From an uncultured Clostridia bacterium (GTDB lineage Bacteria; Bacillota; Clostridia; TANB77; CAG-508), in contig CANQJH010000008.1 in the NCBI GenBank assembly GCA_947624195.1, forward strand, positions 1 through 59,485: DNA of 59,485 nt. Direction: 5' to 3'. The position numbers and the translations under genes are program-made. How positions within the stretch are numbered: position 1 is the stretch's first letter; each line of letters starts with the position of its first letter. The notes under the pieces were generated by a model. That model saw only the letters and a program-made list of their open reading frames with translations, searched no databases and was not told the DNA's origin. This document shows positions 8,378 through 18,150 of the stretch, piece by piece.

Positions 8378-10630
8378 TTAATGTTGACCTTGGGTTATCT
8401 CTTCTTGTAATGTTACATTGATTATTGTACCTTCATCAACAGATGTTCCTGCAATTGGGTCTTGTGCAATGACAATTCCAGTTCCTTTGCTTGAGATATT
8501 TAAATTTTTTGCCTTTAACATTATTTTTGCTTGAGCTAAACTAACTCCTTTAAGGTCTGGCACAGTTTGTGAAACTCTTTCCTCATTTCCTCTAGTATAC
8601 AATTTGACTACACCAGCAGATACTAGTTGTGTGCCTGCTTTTGGAACTTGCTCAGATACAATTTCATCTGAGTTTCCAACATAGCTATAATCTAAGCCAG
8701 CTTCTTTTATAATTCTTTGGGCTTCAGCTAATGTCTTATTTTGAACATCTGGAACAGATATTAGTTTATTTGTATCTTCACTATTTTCACCATTTGAAGG
8801 TATGCCTAGATAAGGTAATATTTCTGATAACATTTGTGATACAGCAGGTGCTGTTATAGTTCCTCCATAATGGCTTGTCCCTTGTGGTTTATATAGATTG
8901 ACTAAAGTTACTAATTTAGTGTTTTCAACTGGCGCTATTGCAAGAAATGAAGCTACGAATCCATTTTCTGGGTGGTTTGGATCTGGCTCTGATGTTCCTG
9001 TTTTTCCCCCTATTGTATATCCTATTACTTTTGCATGCGAACCTCCACCATCTTCAACTACTGACTGCATTATTGATTTCATTTTTTGCGCAGTTGCAGA
9101 AGAAATAACTTGTTTTTCTTGATTGGTTTCTATTGTTTTAATTGTGCCTGTTTCTGGATTTTCTATTTCTTTTACAACATGAGGAGTAACCATTACTCCA
9201 TTGTTTGCTATTGCACATACTGCTTTTACTAATTGCATTGGTGTAATTGTAAATCTTTGTCCAAATGACATAGTTGCAAGTTCTACTGGTCCTACACTTG
9301 ACTCTCCCCAAAAAGAACTTTCTCCTTCACTAGGAAGGTCTATTCCAGTTTTATTAAAGAATCCAAAAGCATCAAGATATTTGAAAAATGTATTTGCTCC
9401 TATTTTTTGTCCTAATTGTATTAAGGCAGGGTTACATGAATTTTCTAGTGCATTTCTCAAAGATTGACTTCCATGTCCATTCTGATTTGCACATTTTATA
9501 TTTATCCCTGATACTTGTTGAACTCCACTACAATAGAAGTCTCCTCTTGTATCTGTTTCTACGATATTTTCTTCTAGTGCTATAGATGCTGTTATTACCT
9601 TAAATGTAGAGCCTGGTTCGTAGTTGTCTAAAACTGCCCTATTTCTCCACATTGTATATAATCTATCTGTTTGCTCTTGAGTCGAAAGTCCATCCCAACC
9701 ATCTATTATAGTTTGATTTGGCGTGTATGGGTCATTAAGATTATAGTCCGGATAAGTAGCCATTGCTAGTATTTCACCGTTTGTTGGGTTCATTATTATA
9801 GCATTGCCACCTCTAGCACAGTTATTTTCTTCAACAGCTTGTTTTAGATATTTCTCTACAATTGATTGAATATTTGAATCTATTGTTAAATATATGTTGC
9901 TACCATCTTCTGGTGCGATATATTGTTGATTTTGGTCTGGAATTGCATCTTGTGTTACTGAAATTGCTGTAGTTAATTTTCCATTAGTTCCTTTTAGGAT
10001 GCTGTCGTAGCTGAGTTCTATACCATCTAATCCTTGATTGCTTGTACCACAAAATCCCAATAAATTAGATGCCAAATTATCATATGGATAATACCTCTTT
10101 GTATCTTCATCTATATTAACTCCTGCTGTTGCGTCATTGTCCTTTAACCACTCTTGTAATACATTGACTTTATCTGCTTCTACCTTTGAAACTATTGTCT
10201 CTACACTTTTGTCACTTGTAAGTTTATTGTATACTTCATCATAGTCTAATTCAAAAATATCGGCAAATGCTTTAGCCATTTTCTCCTTTAGCTTAGTAGT
10301 CTCTTCTTTGTCTATTACTCCATCTTTCTTAACATTTATATATTCTGGATTTACTGATACAGTATCAACTGCTGCACTAATTGCTAATGCTTTTCCATTT
10401 GCATCATATATTGTTCCTCTTTTAGCACTAATAACTGTATTTGAAGTAGATTGCTTATATTCTCTTTCTTTTAGCCATGCTCCTTGAATAAATTGTATAT
10501 AGCCTATTCTAACTATCAATAATGAAAATAGTATCAATAAAACGATTAATAAAAGTATCAATTTTTTTCCTGATACTTTTATATAAATCTTATTTTTTTT
10601 GTTTATTGGTACTATTTTACTATTTGACAT
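8378..10630 (-). CDS. Class B penicillin-binding protein with two PASTA domains (SpoVD/FtsI type)
   Basis: A peptidoglycan transpeptidase of septal or spore-cortex synthesis. After a short cytoplasmic tail there is one membrane segment (about residues 20-43), a dimerisation/pedestal domain, and the transpeptidase domain with the active-site serine in 'GSTFK', the 'SCN' triad and 'KTGT'. Two PASTA repeats follow ('VPDVQNKTLAEAQ' and 'VPDLKGVSLAQAK'), which in this family bind muropeptides or beta-lactams. The ATG at 10630 has AGGG 8 nt upstream; an alternative ATG at 10648 overlaps the ftsH stop (TAATG), so the genes are translationally coupled either way. PASTA content fits SpoVD or Firmicute FtsI; they cannot be separated here. 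Confidence 0.9.
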   Translation of the reverse strand: MSNSKIVPINKKNKIYIKVSGKKLILLLIVLLILFSLLIVRIGYIQFIQGAWLKEREYKQSTSNTVISAKRGTIYDANGKALAISAAVDTVSVNPEYINVKKDGVIDKEETTKLKEKMAKAFADIFELDYDEVYNKLTSDKSVETIVSKVEADKVNVLQEWLKDNDATAGVNIDEDTKRYYPYDNLASNLLGFCGTSNQGLDGIELSYDSILKGTNGKLTTAISVTQDAIPDQNQQYIAPEDGSNIYLTIDSNIQSIVEKYLKQAVEENNCARGGNAIIMNPTNGEILAMATYPDYNLNDPYTPNQTIIDGWDGLSTQEQTDRLYTMWRNRAVLDNYEPGSTFKVITASIALEENIVETDTRGDFYCSGVQQVSGINIKCANQNGHGSQSLRNALENSCNPALIQLGQKIGANTFFKYLDAFGFFNKTGIDLPSEGESSFWGESSVGPVELATMSFGQRFTITPMQLVKAVCAIANNGVMVTPHVVKEIENPETGTIKTIETNQEKQVISSATAQKMKSIMQSVVEDGGGSHAKVIGYTIGGKTGTSEPDPNHPENGFVASFLAIAPVENTKLVTLVNLYKPQGTSHYGGTITAPAVSQMLSEILPYLGIPSNGENSEDTNKLISVPDVQNKTLAEAQRIIKEAGLDYSYVGNSDEIVSEQVPKAGTQLVSAGVVKLYTRGNEERVSQTVPDLKGVSLAQAKIMLKAKNLNISSKGTGIVIAQDPIAGTSVDEGTIINVTLQEEITQGQH

Positions 10631-10647
10631 TTGTTTTTCCCTACACA

Positions 10648-12450
10648 TTAACCTTCAAATATTTCGTCAAATTCTTCACCAGTGATTTTTTCTTTTTCAA
10701 TTAAAATTGCCGCAACTTTGTCTAATTTATCTCTATTGTTGTTTAATATCTCTTTAGCACTGTTGTATGCTGAATCAATAATCTTTTTAATTTCTTCATC
10801 AATAATACCTGCAGTTTCTTCTGAATATGATTTTTCTTGTGCAAAATCTCTACCCAAGAAAACTTCTTCTTGGTCTGAGCCTAGTGAAATAGTTCCCACT
10901 CTGTCACTCATACCATATTTAGTAACCATTGCTTTTGCAATTTTCGTAGCTCTTTCTATGTCATTGCTTGCTCCTGTTGATATATCTCCTAAAACTATGG
11001 ATTCTGAAACTCTTCCTCCAAGTAGAGATATGATGTTTTCGTTCATTTCTGTTTTTGATATAAACGATTTATCTTCTACTGGTCTATACATTGTATATCC
11101 ACCAGCCATACCTCTTGGTATAATTGATATTTCGTGTACTGGATCTTGTGTTGGTAAGAATTTACTTACTACTGCATGACCTGCTTCATGGTATGCTACT
11201 AATTTCTTTTCCTTGTCACTTCTAACTCTTGTTTTCTTTTCTGGTCCCATAGTAACTTTTACCATGGCATCTTCTATTTCTTTTTGACCTATTTCATGTT
11301 TGTCTCTTCTAGCTGCTAATAGTGCTGCTTCATTAAGTAGGTTTTCTAGGTCTGCTCCTGTAAATCCAGAGGTGTTTTTTGCAATTATTTTTAGGTCAAC
11401 ATCAGCTTCAAATCTTTTCTTTTTGCTGTGTACTTCTAGTATTTGCTCTCTTGCTTTAACATCTGGTGCTGGTACTACTATCTGTCTGTCAAATCTTCCT
11501 GGTCTTAATAATGCTTTATCTAGTACATCTGGTCTATTTGTTGCTGCTAATACTATAACGCCTTCATTTGCTGAGAAACCGTCCATTTCAACAAGCATTT
11601 GGTTTAAAGTTTGTTCTCTTTCATCATGTCCTCCACCTAAACCTGCTCCTCTTTGACGTCCAACAGCATCAATTTCATCTATAAATACTATACATGGTGC
11701 ATTTTTTTTGGCTTCTTCAAATAAATCTCTTACCCTTGAAGCTCCTACACCAACAAACATTTCAACAAAGTCTGAACCACTTATTATGAAAAATGGTACT
11801 CCTGCCTCTCCTGCTACTGCTTTTGCAAGTAATGTTTTTCCTGTTCCAGGAGCTCCTACTAATAGAACTCCTTTTGGTATCCTTGCACCCATTTCAGTAA
11901 ATTTTCTAGGATTTTTTAAGAACTCTACAATTTCTTGTAGTTCTTCTTTTTCTTCATCTATACCTGCTACATCGTTGAATGTAACTTTATTTTTATCTGT
12001 TGTATTTAGTAGTCTTGCTCTGCTCTTACCAAATGTCATTGGACCTTTTTGTTGTCCTTGACCGCCACCCATAAATAACATTAATACTAAAAGTATCATG
12101 ATTATTGATGAAATTGGCAATAACAAGTCTGATACAATTACCCAGAAAGGTTCATCTTGGTATGTTACCTTTACGTTATTATTTTGCATAGATTCATTTA
12201 AATTTTCTAATAGATTATCTACACTTGGTATATTAACAGTTTTTATATTAGTATCATCTTTAAGCTTTACTTTAGCTTCTTCTCCACTGTATTCTATTTC
12301 GATATCTGTAACTGTACCTGCTTCTACATTACTTAATAATTCTGAATAAGTAAGTTTATTGTTTGCACTATTAAGTATTGCTGGTAATACGAATATTATT
12401 ATTACTCCTATAACTAGCCATATTGCTAATGTCTTTATTCCACTTTTCAA
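10648..12450 (-). CDS. ftsH: ATP-dependent zinc metalloprotease FtsH
   Basis: FtsH is the hexameric membrane AAA+ protease that degrades misassembled membrane proteins and selected regulators. The start is set at TTG 12450 because AGGAGG lies 7 nt before it and the product then begins just before the first membrane helix; the upstream ATG at 12519 has no site. Two membrane segments flank an extracytoplasmic domain. Walker A 'GAPGTGKT', Walker B 'FIDEID', the second region of homology and the zinc motif 'HEAGH' are all intact. The 600-residue length is normal. It heads an ftsH-PBP-rsmA gene string and follows tilS, the common Firmicute order tilS-(hpt)-ftsH without hpt. Confidence 0.97.
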   Translation of the reverse strand: MKSGIKTLAIWLVIGVIIIFVLPAILNSANNKLTYSELLSNVEAGTVTDIEIEYSGEEAKVKLKDDTNIKTVNIPSVDNLLENLNESMQNNNVKVTYQDEPFWVIVSDLLLPISSIIMILLVLMLFMGGGQGQQKGPMTFGKSRARLLNTTDKNKVTFNDVAGIDEEKEELQEIVEFLKNPRKFTEMGARIPKGVLLVGAPGTGKTLLAKAVAGEAGVPFFIISGSDFVEMFVGVGASRVRDLFEEAKKNAPCIVFIDEIDAVGRQRGAGLGGGHDEREQTLNQMLVEMDGFSANEGVIVLAATNRPDVLDKALLRPGRFDRQIVVPAPDVKAREQILEVHSKKKRFEADVDLKIIAKNTSGFTGADLENLLNEAALLAARRDKHEIGQKEIEDAMVKVTMGPEKKTRVRSDKEKKLVAYHEAGHAVVSKFLPTQDPVHEISIIPRGMAGGYTMYRPVEDKSFISKTEMNENIISLLGGRVSESIVLGDISTGASNDIERATKIAKAMVTKYGMSDRVGTISLGSDQEEVFLGRDFAQEKSYSEETAGIIDEEIKKIIDSAYNSAKEILNNNRDKLDKVAAILIEKEKITGEEFDEIFEG

Positions 12451-12565
12451 TTTTAATCCTCCTAATACTATTTCGCTAAAATAAATTTTGAATACTTTCT
12501 TGTTAAAATAAGCTCTCAATGTTATTTTGCTAAAATAAGTTTTAATTTATCCTTTTGCTTTAAAA

Positions 12566-12594
12566 ATCGTATCACATATGCGAAATTTATGCAA
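12566..12594 (-). promoter_or_regulatory. Promoter and repeat-containing leader of ftsH
   Basis: TTGCAT and TACGAT lie 17 nt apart on the minus strand. Between this promoter and the ftsH start the leader carries three imperfect copies, about 30 nt apart, of CTTATTTTAGCAAAATA-like sequence (12,470-12,545), whose role is unknown. Confidence 0.5.
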
Positions 12595-12654
12595 TACTTT
12601 TTTTAACTTTTTTCTTGTAAGTATTGGTATAAGCGAATTTGTCTCTACGGATGT

Positions 12655-13653
12655 TTACTTTCGAATAGTAAAAAAAATTTTTTTATTTTTTACCGAGATT
12701 TTTATTTTTTGATTTAATTCCATATATTTATTACCAATATTGTTTTCTGCTAATTTTAAAATATCGTCAACGTTAGTTTTTTCAATGTTTCTAGTGTTTC
12801 CTATTAATTCGTTTATTGTATATAAAACTAGATTTTGTCTAATTGTTTTTGGCTCTGAGTTAAAGTCATTAATATCAAAGCTGATTTCTCCTACGGAGAT
12901 GTGGCTTTTTGCGTTGTAAACTTTTTGCGTACTTAATTTTACATACTCGTTTTCTTCTTTTATAATCTTAGATAATCTACTTAGGGATTCTTCTATATTT
13001 GGATTTATTGATCTCAATATTGGCAAAACTTCATTTCTAATAACATTTCTAGTATAAATGTTTTCTTTATTTGTACTATCTATTCTTGGATTTAAATCGT
13101 ATTTTTTGCAATAATTCTCAATATCCTCTCTTGAAACATCAATTAGTGGTCTTATATACTTTCCATATTCTTCAGCTTGTATCCCTTCTAACCCAGACAT
13201 CCCAGAGCCTCTAATAATATTAAGTAACATGGTCTCTGCATTATCATTTCTATTATGGGCTATTGCTATTTTATTAGCCTTTTGCTTTTTATATACCTCA
13301 TCAAAGAAATTATATCTAACTTCTCTACCCGTTTCTTCTGTACCCTTTTTAAGCTTTTTGGATAGTTCTATTATATTTTCTCTCTTTTTATAAAATGGGA
13401 TTTGCAATTTATCACATATGTTTTCCACAAATTTTTCATCATCTGTGGAATCTTCTCTTATTAAATGATTAATATGTGCACATACAATTTTATAATTTAA
13501 CATATTTTTAAATTTATTTAAGCAGTATAGAAGAGCAATAGAGTCTGGTCCGCCTGAGACTCCGACTACTATTACGTCATTTGCTTGTATTAAGTTATTT
13601 TCTTTAACTGTTTTTAAAAATTTTTCTTCTAAAATGTGTAGTCTTTGTGCCAT
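12655..13653 (-). CDS. tilS: tRNA(Ile) lysidine synthetase
   Basis: TilS adenylates and lysinylates C34 of the CAU-anticodon isoleucine tRNA so that it reads AUA codons. The P-loop 'VSGGPDSIALL' near residue 30 is the signature of the N-type ATP pyrophosphatase domain, and 'HINHLIREDS' and 'AIAHNRNDNAETML' are the expected catalytic stretches. At 332 residues it is shorter than the ~430-460 of many relatives: the C-terminal tRNA-acceptor-binding domain is short or missing. It lies between dnaB and ftsH on the same strand. Confidence 0.95.
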   Translation of the reverse strand: MAQRLHILEEKFLKTVKENNLIQANDVIVVGVSGGPDSIALLYCLNKFKNMLNYKIVCAHINHLIREDSTDDEKFVENICDKLQIPFYKKRENIIELSKKLKKGTEETGREVRYNFFDEVYKKQKANKIAIAHNRNDNAETMLLNIIRGSGMSGLEGIQAEEYGKYIRPLIDVSREDIENYCKKYDLNPRIDSTNKENIYTRNVIRNEVLPILRSINPNIEESLSRLSKIIKEENEYVKLSTQKVYNAKSHISVGEISFDINDFNSEPKTIRQNLVLYTINELIGNTRNIEKTNVDDILKLAENNIGNKYMELNQKIKISVKNKKIFFTIRK

Positions 13654-13725
13654 TTTTTTGCTTCCTTTAAATTATCATTTTTTATTATTAGTACATTTTT
13701 CAATCTAAAAAATATAATAGTAGTA

Positions 13726-13751
13726 GCAACCGCGCAGCGCCCAACCGCAAC
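13726..13751. repeat. Dispersed repeat, fragment R2
   Basis: The fragment contains CCGCGCAGCGCCCAACCG, which differs by one base from the core of copy R3. It starts within 3 bases of the dnaB stop codon. Confidence 0.55.
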
Positions 13752-13753
13752 TA

Positions 13754-15079
13754 TTACCCATTGTACTTGTTAGCAAATTTTGTGAAATTTGGCATCCACA
13801 ATAGCTCAATAGTTCCAACTGGGCCACTTCTATTTTTTGCAATAATTATTTCTGCAATATTAGTCTGCTCTGACTGAGGATTGTAATAATCATCTCTATA
13901 TATAAACATTACCATATCTGCATCTTGCTCAATAGAACCTGACTCACGCAAGTCTTGAAGCATAGGTCTATGATCTGGTCTTGCTTCTGGAGCACGTGAT
14001 AACTGTGATAACGCGATTACTGGTACATTTATTTCTTTTGCTAAAATTTTAAGAGATCTACTTATTTCTGCTATTTCTTGTTCACGGCTATTTGTTTTGC
14101 CACTTCCGCTTATCAACTGTAAATAATCAATTACTACTAAACCAATATCCTTTTCTATTTTTAGTTTTCTGCATTTTGCTCTAATTTCTGCAACCGTTAT
14201 GCCTGGAGTGTCATCAATATATATTCCAGATGACTCTGACAATTCCCCTGAGGCCATTGCAAGCTTAGACCACTCTTCATCATCTATTTCACCTTTTTGA
14301 ACCTTGCCACTATCAACCATAGCTTGTGCACATAGAATTCTGTTTGCGCATTGCTCTTTTGACATTTCTAGACTGAATACTAAAACTGGGCAATTATTAC
14401 TTACTGCTGCATTTGTTGCAATATTTAAAGCAAAAGCCGTTTTTCCCATTGCTGGTCTTGCTGCAATTAATATTAAGTCTGATTTATGGAAGCCTGCTGT
14501 TTTATTGTCTAAATCTACAAATCCTGTTGCAACACCAGTTATGTGTTGTTTTTTGTTATATAACTCTTGAAGTTCTGTAAATGAATCTACTAGTATATCT
14601 CTTATTGATTCATAACCTTTTTGAGATTTCCTTTGCATAATATCAAAAATCTTTTTTTCTGCATTATCCATGATGTTTTCAATTTCTTCTGTTTGGCTAT
14701 ATCCCAAATTTATTAATTCATTTGCAGTTTTTATTAGGCTTCTTAATAGAGATTTATCTTCTACAATTTTTACGTATTTATCAACATTAGCAGTCGTTGG
14801 AACTTTTTCTGGTAGATTAGCCAAATATTCTAGTCCACCTACAGCTTCTAACTTGCCCATTGCAGTCAGTTCATCTTTAAGTGTAATAATATCAATAGGC
14901 TCACCCTTGCCATATATGTTTAATACTGCTTCATATATTGTAGAATTATCACTTCTATAAAAATCTTCAGATTTCAATATTTCTATTGCTGCAACAACTG
15001 CATCTTTATCCGTTAACATACTTCCAAGTACAGCTTGTTCCGCTTCATCGTCATGTGGTGGTATCTTTTCTAGTTCCAT
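13754..15079 (-). CDS. dnaB: Replicative DNA helicase
   Basis: DnaB (DnaC in Bacillus) is the hexameric 5'-3' helicase at the replication fork. The N-terminal helical domain ('PPHDDEAEQAVLGSML') and the RecA-like motor are both present; Walker A is 'ARPAMGKTAFALN' near residue 207, Walker B is 'LVVIDYLQLI', and a 'GSIEQDADMVMF' stretch matches the H4 region. Length 441 is normal. An AGGAGG site precedes the ATG at 15079. It follows rplI, as in many Firmicutes (gdpP-rplI-dnaB), so co-transcription is likely. Confidence 0.97.
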   Translation of the reverse strand: MELEKIPPHDDEAEQAVLGSMLTDKDAVVAAIEILKSEDFYRSDNSTIYEAVLNIYGKGEPIDIITLKDELTAMGKLEAVGGLEYLANLPEKVPTTANVDKYVKIVEDKSLLRSLIKTANELINLGYSQTEEIENIMDNAEKKIFDIMQRKSQKGYESIRDILVDSFTELQELYNKKQHITGVATGFVDLDNKTAGFHKSDLILIAARPAMGKTAFALNIATNAAVSNNCPVLVFSLEMSKEQCANRILCAQAMVDSGKVQKGEIDDEEWSKLAMASGELSESSGIYIDDTPGITVAEIRAKCRKLKIEKDIGLVVIDYLQLISGSGKTNSREQEIAEISRSLKILAKEINVPVIALSQLSRAPEARPDHRPMLQDLRESGSIEQDADMVMFIYRDDYYNPQSEQTNIAEIIIAKNRSGPVGTIELLWMPNFTKFANKYNG

Positions 15080-15166
15080 TACTAAACCTCCTAATGAATC
15101 ATTATTACTCTTTACTATCTGCTTTTAACTTTTTCGGCTACTGACTAAATTTATAGAGAGTGACTA

Positions 15167-15613
15167 TTACTCCCCTACAATATTTAATTTGATTTTTCCT
15201 GTTACGCCTTCAAAAAGTTTTAAATCTACGTTAAACGCTCCTGTCATTTTTATAGTTTCCTTTAGGTCTATTTTCTTTTTATCTAAGTCTATTTTATAAT
15301 CAGCTTTTAATTTCTCTGAAATTTCCTTTGATGTAACTCCACCAAATATCTTTCCTTTTTCTCCTGCTTTAACAGAAATTTTAAGAGTTATATTACTTAG
15401 TTTTTCTTTTATTTCTATAGCTTTTTTTCTCTCTTCTTCTTTTTTAAAAGCGTTTGAATCTTGCTTTGATTTTAACTTTGCTAAATTGCTATTATTAGCT
15501 TCTACAGCTAATTTTTTTGGAATCAAGAAATTTCTCGCATACCCATCATTTGCATTAATTATTTCATCTTTTTTTCCTACACCTTTTACGTTATCTAAAA
15601 GAATAACTTTCAT
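15167..15613 (-). CDS. rplI: 50S ribosomal protein bL9
   Basis: bL9 binds domain V of 23S rRNA and extends a second globular domain outward, limiting frameshifting. The N-terminal signature '[19 protein letters not shown]' and '[13 protein letters not shown]' are intact, followed by the long connecting helix and the C-terminal domain. 148 residues is the standard size. AAAGGAG precedes the ATG. It lies between gdpP and dnaB, a conserved order. Confidence 0.97.
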   Translation of the reverse strand: MKVILLDNVKGVGKKDEIINANDGYARNFLIPKKLAVEANNSNLAKLKSKQDSNAFKKEEERKKAIEIKEKLSNITLKISVKAGEKGKIFGGVTSKEISEKLKADYKIDLDKKKIDLKETIKMTGAFNVDLKLFEGVTGKIKLNIVGE

Positions 15614-15647
15614 ACTAATACTCCTTTCACGTTAGATAATATGTTAC

Positions 15648-15697
15648 TTACATGAATATAGTTATTTTTGAATAAGCCGCGCAGCGACCAACCGAGG
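15648..15697. repeat. Dispersed repeat, copy R3
   Basis: Contains 'GAATAAGCCGCGCAGCGACC' preceded by a CATGAATATAGTTATTTTT end like that of R4. On the minus strand it begins 2 bases after the gdpP stop codon. The other end of the element is absent. Confidence 0.65.
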
Positions 15698-15699
15698 CT

Positions 15700-17730
15700 T
15701 TAGCTTTCCATTTCGAAAAAATACTCATTAATTCTGTTGACTAATTCCTGTTTTGCATCTTCGATGCTGATGTTTTCAAGTTGCGCTCCTGCCAAAGTAA
15801 TATGACCGCCTCCTCCAAGTTTTTCAAGAATAATTTGAACATTTATATCTCCGATTGATCTACCACTTATATATACTTTTTCTCCTGTCTTTCCAAGTAC
15901 AAATGAAGCAGTTATTCCTCCAATAGTAAGTAACTCATCCGCTGCTTTTGCTACAATGATATTTGCATTTTCATCATCTTTATCATATATAGAAATTGCT
16001 ATACTTTCATTTATGATTTCTGATTTTGATACTATATTTGATATTGCTTGATATGTTTCCAAATCACTTTGGAACCACTTCTTAACTTTGATAATATCTA
16101 CACCACATTTTCTTAAGTAAGCTGCAGCTTCAAAAGTTCTAACACCTGTTTTAAAAGTAAAGTTTTTAGTATCAAGCATAATTCCTGCATATAATGCTTC
16201 TATTTCTAGAGTTGTAAGTTCAACCTCCACTTGAGAATATTCTAATATTTCTGTTACTAATTCAGATGCTGATGATGCATATACTTCGTGGAAGGTTAAA
16301 ACTGCATTTTCTATATAATCTGTACTTCTTCTATGGTGGTCAACAACAACAACTCTTGGTATCATTTCCAATAGTTCTTGTGATTCAACATAGTTTTTCT
16401 TATTTGTATCGACAACAATTAAAAGTGAGTTTGGTTTTATTAAGTTCTTAGCTTCTTCAACTGTTACAAAACATTCAGTATATTCTTCCTCCTTTTTTGC
16501 TGTTTCAATAAATTTATCTAATCCTATACCAGCTACTTCATTAACTACTTTTGCTTCTTTGCCTAAAGTCTTAGTTAGTCTGTATAATCCCATTGATGAG
16601 CCTATTGAGTCCATGTCACCATGTGAGTGGCCCATTATAATTACGTTGTCTGATTCTTGTATAAGCTCTTTTAAAGCATGTGAAATCATCCTTGCTTTAA
16701 CTTTCGTTCTTTTTTCTACTTCTTGCGTTCTGCCACCAAAGAACTCAAATCTACCTTCTGTTTTGACAATAGCTTGGTCTCCACCTCTTCCTAAAGCAAT
16801 ATCTATTACAGCTCTAGTAGATGTATTTTTTTCAACAAAAGTTTCTCCATCATCAGAAAAAGCGATACTTAAAGTTGGTTGAATTATATCAGAAGCCTCA
16901 ATGTCTTTTAAGTCTATATTTTTTATATCATCTAATAACGACATTTTATCTTGTTTAGCTTGCTCTAAGCCTTGTTTTTCAATTATACAATAAAATGTGT
17001 CCCTATCTGATTTTATCATCAAAGCATTATATTTATTTGCCCAGTCATATATTATTTTTTCAACTTGTGTAGTAATTAGTGGTCTAACCTCTGCAGAGGT
17101 TCTTTGACTGATTTCTTCATAGTTATCAATCATAATTATTCCAACACATATATCTTCATCTTTTTCTTTTTGCTCTAATTTCTTTATATCTGTATCATCT
17201 ATAAAATATAAAATTGTTGTATATTCTTGCTCTTTTTTATGAGACTTTTTAGATTTTACATAAGAACCTAAGATAGAATAATCTTTTCCTTCTATTTTGG
17301 TTTCTAGATTTATATTTCCTTTTTCTTTATTTTCAGAATTGTCTATTGTTGTTTTGACATCTCTTAAAATTTCATCTAACATATTTTCTACACTATTTTC
17401 ATTAAATTCTTGTGTAAATTTTTCACTTTTCCATATGATATTTCCGTTTGTCTCAAGCATTACTAAAGGAAATGGTGAATTTATTAATGTTGTTTTTGCA
17501 GTGTTATTTACATCTAATGTTAAATCTTTTAACTGTTCTGAAAGTTCAGCTTTTCTCCTTTGATTAGTGTATATGGTATACACAACAATTATTGTAAATA
17601 ATGCTAGAAAAAATGGTATTAATTTATAATTATACGCGCAAATAAGAATCATTAATATTGCTATAATGATTAAATATATCATTGTCTTAGAACTGAATTT
17701 ATTTACATTAATATTATTTCCGTTTGACAT
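15700..17730 (-). CDS. gdpP: Cyclic-di-AMP phosphodiesterase GdpP
   Basis: GdpP hydrolyses c-di-AMP to pApA and so adjusts osmolyte transport and cell-wall homeostasis. The 676-residue protein has two N-terminal membrane helices (about residues 15-52), a degenerate PAS region, a degenerate GGDEF domain and the DHH/DHHA1 phosphodiesterase. Metal-binding motifs are intact: 'GHSHGDMDSIGS' near residue 365 and 'VVDHHRRS' near residue 470, with the DHHA1 'GGGGHITLAGA' at the end. The ATG at 17730 has no adjacent Shine-Dalgarno site; the nearest, GAAAGGAG, is 39 nt away across a hairpin. Gene order gdpP-rplI-dnaB is conserved. Confidence 0.95.
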   Translation of the reverse strand: MSNGNNINVNKFSSKTMIYLIIIAILMILICAYNYKLIPFFLALFTIIVVYTIYTNQRRKAELSEQLKDLTLDVNNTAKTTLINSPFPLVMLETNGNIIWKSEKFTQEFNENSVENMLDEILRDVKTTIDNSENKEKGNINLETKIEGKDYSILGSYVKSKKSHKKEQEYTTILYFIDDTDIKKLEQKEKDEDICVGIIMIDNYEEISQRTSAEVRPLITTQVEKIIYDWANKYNALMIKSDRDTFYCIIEKQGLEQAKQDKMSLLDDIKNIDLKDIEASDIIQPTLSIAFSDDGETFVEKNTSTRAVIDIALGRGGDQAIVKTEGRFEFFGGRTQEVEKRTKVKARMISHALKELIQESDNVIIMGHSHGDMDSIGSSMGLYRLTKTLGKEAKVVNEVAGIGLDKFIETAKKEEEYTECFVTVEEAKNLIKPNSLLIVVDTNKKNYVESQELLEMIPRVVVVDHHRRSTDYIENAVLTFHEVYASSASELVTEILEYSQVEVELTTLEIEALYAGIMLDTKNFTFKTGVRTFEAAAYLRKCGVDIIKVKKWFQSDLETYQAISNIVSKSEIINESIAISIYDKDDENANIIVAKAADELLTIGGITASFVLGKTGEKVYISGRSIGDINVQIILEKLGGGGHITLAGAQLENISIEDAKQELVNRINEYFFEMES

Positions 17731-17778
17731 TTATTTTTTGTATGATTTTTTAATAAATATAAATCATACTCTCCTTTC
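17731..17778 (-). promoter_or_regulatory. Hairpin-bridged ribosome binding site of gdpP
   Basis: A GAAAGGAGA site (17,770-17,778) is followed by a 9-bp hairpin (GTATGATTT/AAATCATAC, 12-nt loop) and then 9 nt to the ATG. Folding of the hairpin reduces the site-to-start distance from 39 to about 9 nt. Structure-dependent initiation is inferred from this geometry. Confidence 0.5.
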
Positions 17779-17889
17779 GCTATTTTTAACTTGTTGTCTT
17801 TCGTAAACAATTGAGTTTTCAATAATATTTGCTTATAATATTACAGTTTATATTGTACTATTTTTTTGCTCTTTTGTCAATTTTTTAAA

Positions 17890-18098
17890 TTTATAAAAAC
17901 ATGAATAAAGTTAATTTTGAATAAGCCGCGCAGGGACCACCCGTAGCGCTAGCAAGGGTCGAATGAAGCAAATTACATACAAGCGCCGAATGGCACTATG
18001 TATGCCATAGGAAGTACATTAATTGCACAGCCATGATGGCCTAATGGAATTTGTGACAGCAAGGCATGAAAAAATAACTTTATTCATGGTTTTATAAA
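17890..18098. repeat. Dispersed repeat, full-length copy R4 (MITE-like)
   Basis: The longest copy, 209 nt, is bounded by imperfect inverted ends (TTTATAAAAACATGAATAAA on the left and its near-complement on the right). The interior is clearly richer in G+C than its surroundings and has no coding frame. Left and right sub-ends match R1; the 'GAATAAGCCGCGCAG' core matches R2 and R3; 'GAAGCAAATTACA' matches R5. It lies between rpoC and gdpP. Confidence 0.7.
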
Positions 18099-18111
18099 CG
18101 AAATAGATGAC

Positions 18112-18147
18112 AAAAAGAAATGGACTTATAAAAAGTCCATTTCTTTA
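18112..18147 (-). terminator. Intrinsic terminator of rpoBC
   Basis: Fourteen-base arms (AAAGAAATGGACTT and complement) with a 5-nt loop, followed on the minus strand by a T tract, directly behind the rpoC stop codon. Confidence 0.85.
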
Positions 18148-18150
18148 TTT

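Noticed and set aside
10682-12061. Long plus-strand frames opposite ftsH (and similar ones opposite rpoB, rpoC and nrdD)
   Set aside because: Antisense shadows of well-conserved genes, without ribosome sites.
17890-18098. Known riboswitch or small RNA in the rpoC-gdpP gap
   Set aside because: The sequence is better explained as a copy of the dispersed repeat; no recognised aptamer motif is present.
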